From assembly GCF_004027225.2 (NCBI RefSeq), contig NC_044278.2, forward strand, positions 80,612,923 through 80,676,922: a stretch of 64,000 bases of DNA. Direction: 5' to 3'. Below are positions 14,788 through 24,300 of this stretch, in pieces. Within the stretch, counting starts at the first letter, position 1. Each line of letters opens with the position of its first letter. This stretch comes from Strigops habroptila (lineage: Eukaryota; Chordata; Aves; Psittaciformes; Psittacidae). Under the pieces are notes generated by a model that saw only the letters and a list, made by a program, of their open reading frames with translations, ran no database searches and was not told the DNA's origin. The position numbers and the translations under genes were made by a program.

Positions 14788-17194
14788 GCATCCGCCCAGC
14801 CCGTGGCGGGGGGATAAGACAGTGGCCCCTGCACACACTCACACTCATGGTCCCGTCCCGGCATGGAGGAAGGAGGACGTGGAGGGGGGCAGTGTCCCCC
14901 TGCGCTTTCCTCACCCCAGTGCATGCGTTCATGCACAAGGGCAGGTCAGCTTACAGCACAGCCCCCATCACTCCTGCACGCACCTCCTGATGGCCTCAGG
15001 GACAGGAGGTCACCATGTTTGCCTCAGCCACCATGTCCCTGCTTGGCTGCCATGTCCCTGCTCAACCACCGTATCCCAGCTCATACTGTCATCCTCCCTC
15101 CAATGCCTTCCAGTAGCTGTGTTGGTAGTGAGGAAGGAGAGGTATCGGGAATAGACAAATACTTGTCCCAGGAAAGTGTGTGTGTGTGTCCAGCCCCTGC
15201 CCCGTCTGTGCACAGGAGCTGAGGGATAGCTCTGTAAGGGTGGGGTGTTTTAAAACCCACCCATTTAGAGGCTGAGGAACTTTCCAGTTGCTTTTCAGCA
15301 ACTTCTGTTGAAGATGGCATGACAAATGGCTGTCTTTTCTCATCCCCATGTCCTTAAATGGGATTTCACCTTTGTGGGTGAACCCACAGTGGTCCATTTT
15401 ATCCCGTCACCTCATCAAAATGATACCTGTCTGTGAAGGACCATCACATTCAAGTGATACCTGACTGTGAGGGGTTGGCACTCCCGCTCAGACTTCATCT
15501 ATAGAGATGAGTAATTTTGTAGGAGGCACATGTGTGTGGCCCTTCAGGACCGGTTGCATCCATCTCCCCTGCCTGCTCCCTACCTTTCCAAACTCCCCTC
15601 TTCATGTTGTTAAACTGGACCAAGGCATGCACAGCAGGTGCATAAGGCTGATGTGAAAGGACAAGTTCTCTGGATAATCAACCATTTGAACTATAATGTG
15701 TCCTCAGAGACACATGTATATTTCCTTGAGAGGTAAAACAACGATGCTTTGAAAAATTAGAGTGCTTGTGAATTGTAATTTTCATGGGTGGTGTGAAGTC
15801 CTTGAAATTCTCTTGAAGTTACTGACTATAATATGCTTAGAAATCCCAATGTGTATTTCCTTAAATACCCTCAGGATGAGGGGGGTGAGATGAAGCCAGG
15901 CTTGCCGGAGTGAAGGTAGGACCTGCTTCCTGGGAAGCTGAAATCACATATATTGAATTAATTAATGCAGATGTACATTCCAAGTATAATCACGAGCACC
16001 CTGCTTGTTACTTTTGGTCACATTAGTGCTGTAAAACTTGGAAGCCAACAGAATTGATGCAGAAACCACTTTTTTAAGAACCAGTTTCTTAGATTTCATG
16101 GCAGTACTGCCAGGGCAGTGACACTGCTGAGAGTTAAGTACCTCTTCCTAGCCAAAATTAGTGCTTCTTAGAAAGAATTAAGCCCCATCATTACAAAACC
16201 AAGAGCGATGCCAAGTTTCTTCAGGGGAAATTACTCTTTCCAAGCTGTATTTTGTTTGTGTTATCTAACCATCTTTCTTTCCCAGAGGAGGCAGCAATAG
16301 CTTGCTTTGGAACAGATGATCTGAGCAGCAGGTTTTACAATAGGGAAGATTGAGCAAACTGTTCAATCTCAATAAATTGATGAAGATTAGGGTACAAAAG
16401 TGTTTTCCTTTAAACCTAAACTTGATTTAAAATCCTATACTGTCCCTTCAGACCTTCACAGAAAAATATCCTAAATGTATCTGAAGCGTGGAGGGATTTA
16501 ACAGTACATATTAAAGGCTTGAAGTTATATTTTTAAAACTCTTAAATAAGAAATTATTCTAAGTCCAAATTTAGAAATACTTCTAGCACTTGTATTCTAA
16601 CCAAAGAATTTCACAGTAGGGTTTTATTTTTAAAACCTAAATTCCTTTGAAAAGAGCTATTGCTACATATGTGTTGAGTTTCAGTGCTCAGCCTCTGTGT
16701 TCACCACTTGGTCTTTCATTAAGTGCATGCACAATGCGTAAAACTGAAAATAATTTGCATCACCATAGTTTGGTTTGGTTTTTTTTTTAATATTGTCAAG
16801 ATTGCTTATCAATTTGATTAAATTGAAGATGCACATACAAAAGTGCTGGGTGTTGTCCATATGTAGATAGTTGCACAATGGAGTATTTTTAAAAGGATAG
16901 AAATGTATACCTGCCAAATTATATGAGCAATAAAACAGAGTGAGAGGCTAATATACCTGAAGACAGAATGAAACCTGTTTGTCCCATGCCTTACTCTGAG
17001 ATGATTTCTTTGTGCTTAACGTTTATACCTACAAGTGAAAGGACATTGATCACAGCTACAAGGTCTTTACAACACCATTCTTGAGAATAATGACCATCCT
17101 TCTCTAGTTTCTGTTAAGTAATTCTGAAGTATATTTTTTAAGATTTTATATAAAATCAGTTTTCAGTAAAGTGTGCGAATTTGCTCTAGATAAC

Positions 17195-17212
17195 TTTTTT
17201 TTTTTTTTTTTT
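17195..17212. repeat. Poly-T run in the presumed KCTD12 3' UTR
   Basis: Eighteen consecutive T residues on the plus strand. Confidence 0.8.
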
Positions 17213-18224
17213 AAGAAGCTGGTAGCTTACTATATCCATCATAGGACCTATGAATAGGGGCAGTTTTAAATTGAACTTGGGATTTAGTGTGTATATATAT
17301 ATACAGTATATAAACATTTTACACGAATCATTTAGTTTTTTAATCATTTTAGTGCTACAGAATTTCATAATATATCTAGCTGAGCATTTGCATATTACGC
17401 TATGTATATAATATGGTAATGTTTTACTGGTTTCCTATACCTGTTTCTATGGAAAAATTGAATATCAGCTTGTAGAACTGAAATCAATTACATATTTGCT
17501 TGAATGTGAATCATAATTAAACTTCCAAGTACCTGAATGCATCTCTAAAACAATGATCTCCTGTATTTTGATTAGTGATTGCCTATCTGTTTGCTGGCCG
17601 ATGACCCAGAAATTCTCACATTTTACGTGAAAATGGAGGTAATAAAACCATAAACTGATAATTTTTCAATCTTTGTGTTTGTGCTAAAAACTGAGCGTTA
17701 CTAGTATTAGGAAATGGGGCCCTTCATTTACTGATAACTCACTACATCTAGGCTTAAAAGGATGCTGCCATAAATGTAATAGTAATTTGATTGCCACAGA
17801 AGACAATATTTTTCTTAAACATTGCTCAGTAATTTCAGTAAAATTTTTAAAAGGTAAAATGCCCAAGGCAAAGTCACTGAGTTTTGCTGGTCTCTTCTAC
17901 TGAGAGCTCAAGTAAAGACTAACAACGATGACTCTGCTAACCTGTTGATGTGCAGGAGGACAGGAAACTAAAGACACAATACTGGAGTCCTGTATGCATT
18001 TTGTAGCTGTTGTTCTCATTTCATGTTCTTACTGCAGTAGTTTTACAAGCGCTATTAAAAAACAAAGGCAGCGTTTCTTTTAATTAGAAGTTAAGGCATA
18101 GGTCTGTTTAGTGATGCATACCATGAACAGTGACTTTGCAGATGTTTGATAGAATGTTTATATTTTTATACATGTAGATAATGAGCCACTTATTCATTCT
18201 TATTTTCACATGTATAGCATTGGA

Positions 18225-18230
18225 AATAAA
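18225..18230 (+). terminator. Candidate polyadenylation signal AATAAA for KCTD12
   Basis: Canonical hexamer about 3.4 kb after the stop codon. An alternative AATAAA lies at 16929-16934 and could give a shorter transcript. Confidence 0.4.
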
Positions 18231-18250
18231 GATCCTCCTAGAAAAACATT

Positions 18251-19308
18251 GCATACCAAATTAAATTCTTGTTCTTTAAATATTAACTGAGTTGTGTGGT
18301 TTATGCTGTCCTTTTTACTCTTGATAAAAATGTTGTTAGCTTTGCTCTCTCTTCCACAGTATCATATTCATAACTTCATCAAGACTCCAAACAAATATGT
18401 AAAGCAGAAACACTGAGGAAAGAATATTGTGTATATAGGGATTTCTAGTGGCACCCGTGGCAAGATAAACAGAAATGTATAATGCTCAGACTTTCCTTTT
18501 AAGTGTCGCTGAGAATTTTTGTAGCGCTGGTCAATATAAATCAGTCCTCAGGAAACAATAGTGATTAAACAGCTTAATTTGAGTAGCACAGAATAATTGT
18601 TGAAATAAAATTATAATGCTTTTTATGAAGCAAAAGAATAATAACATTGGATATAGTGCTCATTTAATGAAAGAAACATTAATACCTAAGGAAATAGATG
18701 ATCCAAGAGAAATGCACTTAGAAATTCTATTAAGGAACAGAGGGGTGGTCTTGGTAGGTACTATGTGATCGCCAGTGAAGTATTACAAACCTGATGGTAC
18801 ATAATAAACCTGTGGTAAATTTCATAGAAAATTAGTAATGAATTTCTAGTATAATCTAAGTGTGTGAAGCACCTGTGTATTTAATAGAGCGTTCTTGGGT
18901 AGCGTGGTTATAATGCAAAGGAACCAGCTGAAGGAAGTTTAATCAACCGGTTTATGTGATGGCTTGATAGTATGTGAGGGCTTTGTTATCATGCAGTAAT
19001 ATGAGAAAGAAGGTTGTTCCATGAGCAAAAAAACTTTGAGACTGCCTTTCTGCAGGCTTAGGTCTCATTTCCTTTATACTACCAGTTCAATTACTCTGCT
19101 CACACCCATCCCTTTTATTTCACTTCTATGAGGCAAAAGACAGCAAAAGATGTTCCTTGGCAGAGCCAGCTTCTACTGTGCTGAAGGATATAGCTGAATT
19201 CTGCCTTTCTTCCTCAGTGAGCTATGGATTCTTTTCCCCTTTCTATCACCCCAACAGTATTCATGGAATTTATAAGAACATAACATCTGTGATATTTTTT
19301 AGCTTTCA
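18251..19308. other. Intergenic DNA between KCTD12 and repeat A1
   Basis: AT-rich unique sequence with no recognisable gene or transposon. Further AATAAA motifs occur (about 18604 and 18802), so KCTD12 transcripts might extend here. Confidence 0.5.
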
Positions 19309-19692
19309 ATTGTGTTTGAAATTACCCATCAACTCAGAAGCTGTTAAGGGGGATAGATGTTCACTGAAATGGACAAAGCAAGTGTATGAGCTTTATTTCC
19401 TTAGGAGGCAAGGCTGACAAGAAATTACTGCAATTAATGTCTGGCACTGTCTATATAAAACCTTTTGTCAAAGGAGGACAGAGTAGCCCAAGTGCACTGA
19501 ATCCCTATAGACTGAGGAGGCGAGTGGTCACGCTTACTTTTGTGCCACTGGCCAGTCAGCCAAACAAATGGGTGGCCTACAATGTCTTAAAAATATTTCC
19601 ATCCTCCAGATTTCTGCAGTGTTTTCAAGTGTAGCCTGAACACCTTTGAGCCTTGTTACAACAGCCATTCTTGTCTGCCTGTCTTAACCTGT
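19309..19692 (+). repeat. Duplicated segment A, copy 1 (A1)
   Basis: About 384 bases match 27053-27436 in the same orientation at roughly 93-95 percent by eye, starting at ATTGTGTTTGAAATTACC and ending at TTAACCTGT. Both copies contain a TATA-like CTATATAAAACC and a shared short open frame. Here it is joined directly to segment B1, whereas the second copies of A and B lie 6.1 kb apart. I do not recognise A as a known transposon. The flanks of the two copies are unrelated. Confidence 0.9.
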
Positions 19693-20275
19693 TTGTAAGT
19701 ACGAGTGCATACATAAGGCACATAGTTCTTAGCATAATTCAGTCATCCCAGCACATTGTTCCTGAGAATGACCACCTAGAGTGCATCATGGTCAACTCCC
19801 TTGCTGCCCCATCTTGCTGTCCCTTACTGCAGTAAGGGCATGGGAACTTTAGTTTTCATTCAACCCTTTGTTCTCAACATCCTGTATGTTTTGGGGGTTT
19901 TACTTTTCCCCGAGGAAGACGAGGAGTCTTTCCTATTATTGCCAGCTAACAGAGAACAGTTTTTAATTCATCAGCTACTTTTTAGATGAGGTAGATTTGA
20001 AGTGGCTGTTCCCTTGTAGCTTACCAGTTCTTTCTATCTTTTCAAAGTGACAAAAAATAATCTCCTTTCCATAAACAGGAGCTCCCTAAAATCTTTAAAT
20101 GATTCTCATCCTAACAGAGCCTGTGGTATGGCAACATGGCCAAGAGGTTTGGGGCTTTGGTACTGAATGTGAAGAAGGATGGAATAAAAGCATAGCAAGA
20201 TAACAGTGGCCGGTGGCCTTCTGGGCAAAAGTACTGCTTTTGTTTCTCAGATTAGAAGAAGTAGTAACATACTCA
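19692..20275 (+). repeat. Duplicated segment B, copy 1 (B1)
   Basis: Matches 33545-34080 in the same orientation. The first about 105 bases (TTTGTAAGTACGAGTGCATA onward) are about 90 percent alike. A central stretch (about 19795-19905) has no counterpart. The last about 290 bases (from TAGATGAGGTAGATTTGAAG) are almost identical, with only about three differences. The match ends at ACATACTCA in both copies, after which the flanks are unrelated. Confidence 0.9.
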
Positions 20276-20785
20276 AGTTCTTTCCTTGTCAAGACCTTGG
20301 ATGCAAGTGTCTCCTCAGGTTTCTTAGGAGAAACAGCAAAGTTCCTGGGAGAAAGAAAAGGCTGATACAACTGCAACCATTGCATGACCTTTTTCTCTTC
20401 TTGGACAGGTAAGTATCAGAGAGAGAGAGAAGTGAAACCCAGAGATGGAGAGAGGAGTAAAAAGAGAAGGGACTCATCCAAATACAGAGACTGGCCAGAC
20501 AACTGACACTTTATTTCTGTATTTATAGAAATGGTAAGAAAATTCAGGAAGGCGTAATACATATGAAGAAATGCTGAGAACGGCAGTAGATGTAAATAAA
20601 AACATCTTTCTGTCAGTGCTTTCCTAATCCATAGACCCTCTCAGTGTGCTTTCTTTTCCATTTTGCATACTGCAGGATGCAGACAGCAAGGTAGAGAGAT
20701 ATGACTTTTGTATTTCTTCTGCTTTTTTACTAATATAGATGAAAAGTCACTCTAAGAGTAGTCTTGTGACATAACATGAAATTAC

Positions 20786-20855
20786 TTGTAGTCCTTTCCA
20801 ACCCTAACTATTCTATTCTAACCCTAACTATCCTATGATTCTATGATCCTATGAA
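20786..20855 (+). mobile_element. CR1 3' end fragment with an internal duplication
   Basis: GTAGTCCTTTCCAACCCTAA leads into an octamer tail ending TATGATTCTATGATCCTATG. The CCCTAACTATTCTATTCTAA part is partly duplicated, so the tail is longer than usual. Confidence 0.8.
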
Positions 20856-20900
20856 GTGTGTACTCAAACAATGTGAAGTAACTACTATCTAATAACATGT

Positions 20901-20944
20901 TTCCTAAACTATATCCTAAATATATCCTAAAGTATATCCTAAAA
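20901..20944. repeat. Minisatellite, unit about 11-12 bases (TATATCCTAAA)
   Basis: Three to four imperfect units of CTATATCCTAAA type in tandem. Confidence 0.8.
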
Positions 20945-20973
20945 TTTGTTTCTAAAAGACATAGTGATAGACT

Positions 20974-21041
20974 AACAAACACAGCAATAAACACAGTAAC
21001 AAACACAGCAGTAAACTCAGTAACAAACACAGTAATAAACA
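20974..21041. repeat. Minisatellite, unit about 12/24 bases (AACAAACACAGT)
   Basis: Five to six imperfect units of ACAAACACAGTA type (also AATAAACACAGT and AGTAAACTCAGT). The array stops just before the abrupt rise in GC content. Confidence 0.85.
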
Positions 21042-21088
21042 AGTGGCCCAGCATAAGTGTTGTGCCCTCTGTCCTGCTCAGGTGATCT

Positions 21089-21385
21089 TCACGGCCCTGC
21101 GTAGATGGAGTTCAGAGGCCAGCTCCCCACTTGGGGAGATGTGCCAGCGGGTGGGCATTTGCTGGCGGAGCTGAGGAGTGAGCCCGCAAGGCCTCCTGCG
21201 AGGGCTGGGATGGGTCTGAGGGCGCTGCTCTGGCCCCGGGCCGAGCTGGTGGAACCTTCCGGCCAGAGCAGAAGGACACGGTGACGATGCCCTCGCCGCC
21301 GCCGAGGTGGTGCTGGGGCCGCAGGGTGGAACTGGAAGCCCAGGCAGCAGAGCTCATCCGGGGAATCCAAGCAGTAAATGGGCAC
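21089..21385 (-). CDS. ARHGAP20-like, candidate last exon
   Basis: An acceptor in good context (CCCTTGTAG) opens a phase-0 frame beginning VPIYCLDSPDELCCLGFQFH and rich in Pro, Arg and Ser, ending at a stop at 21089. It lies at the edge of the GC-rich block. Another frame of the same piece (ending near 21112) is also open. Low-complexity GC-rich sequence makes either reading weak. Confidence 0.35.
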   Translation of the reverse strand: MPIYCLDSPDELCCLGFQFHPAAPAPPRRRRGHRHRVLLLWPEGSTSSARGQSSALRPIPALAGGLAGSLLSSASKCPPAGTSPQVGSWPLNSIYAGP

Positions 21386-24300
21386 CTACAAGGGCACAGT
21401 CAGAAAGCACTGATGAAGCCATGAGGGCAGGAGCAGGCGGGACCTGCCCCCTGTTTTTTTGCTGTAAAAGGTGTCATTGCTAGCACAGGAGAGAGGCACC
21501 TGACATCCATGTTCCCCTGAGGGCATGTGCATGCCTCCTGTCTAGGACCATCCTGTGCACCTCAGGGATGTTTCCTATACTGAGAACTTTGAAAGATGGA
21601 AAAGAGGGTCTGCTACATACCCGGGCGCCTTGTTCTCCTTCCCCTGCTTGGATTGACTCAATTGCCCATCCCTGACAGCTCGGTTGCCAGCATTCTCTTC
21701 TTAATGACCGGTTGCCCGTCGCTCCCATCTTCACAGGTTGCTTTTCTCTTCCTGGTGTCCCGTGAAGAGCCTGGCAACCTTTCCATTCAATAATATTGTT
21801 AGACAGGTGAAGCCATGATTACCTTGAGCCCAGCAAAGCTAGGTAGTTTTACCTTCTCTCCCCGGAAGAGCTGTTCTGGTGGTTGCTTTCAAGAGCGACA
21901 GGAGGCACCTGCAATGGCAATGTGTAAGTTAGCAGGGGGCAAGGACCTCCCTGCCCAATTGCTACCCTGGCTCTGCAGGGCACATCCCCTGGATGGGTTT
22001 GCTCAGCTCAGCTGAGCCAGCTGTGGTGGGATCACCGCACAAAGCGGGATGGCCAACCTGCATCAGCCTTGCTTTGCACTTTGGCAGAGCTGCAGGCTGG
22101 GGGATGACCGTGCTTGTCCCTGTGGCAGCAGCCCCACCTTCTGAGGTGGAGGCTTTTGTTGACACGCTGCTTGTGCACTTCACATACCTCTGCTGTTTCT
22201 GGTGCCATCTGCGGTGCTGGTGGCTCCTCGTCACCCTTGCTGGCCAGCCCAGCCACCTCCTCCCCAAGGAGTTCCTCGTGGTGGTCAATGAGGAACTCCA
22301 CGAGCTGCGTCACCTGCACACAGCAAACCGCTGGTTTCACAGAGGTGTCTGGTACGGGCGCAAACAGCCTTTCCCAGCCCGACCTGCACTTCTGTGCAGG
22401 AAGGTGAAGCCATGGGGCTGCTCTTCCCGGCTGCTGCCCCACAGCTGGGGTGGGCTGGGGAGGCTGTAGCTGGGTGGTGAACACAGCTACCTTCCCCATC
22501 TCCTGCACCAGGACATCCAGGGGCAGCTCCTGCGGGGGGCTGAGGAGGTTTGGCCCCAGGCAGATGGCCAGGTTTCTGGCTGTCATCTTGCTGGTGGCCA
22601 CGTTCCCGCTGATGTTATGGAGCAGGGACAGCAAGTGCCGGAGCAGGAGCAGGTTGGCCTCGGGTAACTTGCTGGCCACCCTGAGGGAACAGGAGCACAA
22701 CGTTAATGAAGTCGGTGTTGACAACACAGGTCTCCTAGGCTGGTCTCACCCAAGGCCACCGCCTGGTCTACAGCAGAGGGACTGCCTGCACTGAGATACG
22801 GCCACGTCCCTCCCTCCCTGCCCTTCTCAAAGAGGCCCTTGTTGGAGCAAGCCCCAGGGCCTGTGGGAAGTGATCCCTGGAGAGAAATGCTTTTCTGTGC
22901 CCCTTTCCCCCCAAACATAAACCCCAGAGCAGCAGGAGGTGGCTTGCAGGAACCATGGCTGCTTCAGGCAGGCCACTGCTTTGCAGGCGAGTCCCGGCCT
23001 GTGCCAGTCCCTGCGGAGCAGGCAGGCTGCTGCCACACTTACTCTCTCAGTGCTGCCAGCCTCTCCTGCCTGCTGGTCTGCTGCAGGGCGCTCATCCACT
23101 CCTCGTACAGCTGGACGTCAAGGAGCTTGGAGGGGATCTTCCGCAGGAGGTCCTGCAGTGACAAGGGCTCTGTGTGAGGCTTTGGCCACTGCCCCCAGGA
23201 GCACAGGCAGCATCCCCGGCCCTCTGGCTCATGGGCAGGCGGCTGGGTTTCCGCTTGTGCTCCTGCAGGTGCCCATCAGCACCAAGAGAGCCGGGAGCTG
23301 CTGGGCTCCAGGTCAGCCGGGCTCACCTTGAAGATGACAGCCAGCAGCAGCACAGGCTGGCTTTGGAGCTGGACCTCCACGCCACTGTCGAGGGCCTCCC
23401 TGATCTCCCGGGAGGCGCGCTCGCCGGCTGCCAGACGGAAGATCCCCTCTGTGGATGGCCCGTGCTCGTTCAGCAGAGCCAGCAGGTCCTGAGGGCACAG
23501 AGGAGGAGAGTTGCTGGGCTGGAGACAGGTCCTGGGGAAGGTGCTGGGGATGGCCCCTCTCTGGAGTAGCCAGCGGGATGGGATGGGATGGGATGGGGTG
23601 GGATGGGGTGGGATGGGATGGAATGGGATGGGATGGGGACCCCGTGGCCAGGCTGGCTTACCTGGATGGGCTGGGGCAGCGTGCCGTCCTGGCTGCAGAG
23701 AGCTGCCAGAGCCCGGCCAAAGAGAGCCCCCTGGCCAGCAGAGCCCGACGGCCCCGGCGCCTCTGCTGCAGCCGAGGTCCTTGGCCACGCGAATGGCCAG
23801 GGCAGCCTCCTCCTGCTCCTGCGGGTCCCACCTGCTGCCAAGGGAAACAGAGCAAAGAGCCGTGGAGGAGAAGCACCAGGAGGGTGCTCCCAGACTCCCT
23901 CAGTGCTGTCCCCCTGCCACCCAGGGCATGGGAGAGGCATCATCATTTGGGAACAAGTGGCCCCGGAGCTCAGCTCTCTCCTGCTGCAGAGTGATGAGGA
24001 TGGACGTGCCCTGCAGGAAGGGCAGCGGCAGCCCCATCGCAGCACACGTGCCCGCCTGCAAGAGCAGGAGAGAAGGGCCATCCTGCCCCTGCCTTCTCCA
24101 AACTCACCATCCACGTGGCCACGTCCGCCTCGACTGCCGGAGGGGACGGGAGGTGTCAGCTGCTTGGCACCAGCCTGCAAGAAATGTGCTGCGCTCACCA
24201 AGCAGCCCTGCAGCAGAACGGGCCCCCGGCGAGCTGCATCAGCCCCTGGCCGTGTGTGAGAGGTGGGGATGGGTGAGATTGCACCGCAAGTGACCCTGAC

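Larger units (their letters stand above)
14788..18250 (+). other. KCTD12: Probable KCTD12 3' UTR
   Basis: GC content drops right after the stop codon. The next 3.4 kb is AT-rich, TE-poor and without coding potential, which matches the long 3' UTR known for KCTD12 in mammals. AATAAA signals occur at 16929 and at 18225. The latter lies in a TATTTTTATACATG-rich context and is my preferred main polyadenylation site, with cleavage about 15-25 bases downstream. A GT microsatellite (15175-15189) and an 18-T run (17195-17212) lie inside. The end point is inferred; RNA evidence would be needed to fix it. Confidence 0.55.
20276..21088. other. Non-coding junction between repeat B1 and the GC-rich block
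   Basis: AT-rich DNA with a CR1 tail fragment and two small minisatellites (listed separately) directly at the transition to GC-rich sequence near 21.06 kb. No gene is seen. Confidence 0.5.

Noticed and set aside
20790-20835. CCCTAA motifs suggesting interstitial telomere repeats
   Set aside because: Only two CCCTAA occurrences, both part of a CR1 tail and its short duplication. There is no TTAGGG array.
21853-21908. 56-base exon with good splice sites downstream of the RhoGAP exons
   Set aside because: Including it forces an early stop in the next exon, so it was left out of the model. It remains possible as an alternative exon.
23455-24293. Plus-strand open frames of 179-260 codons in the GC-rich block
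   Set aside because: They run opposite to exons with clear RhoGAP and PH similarity, and partly encode only the GGGAT repeat. They are shadows of the minus-strand gene.
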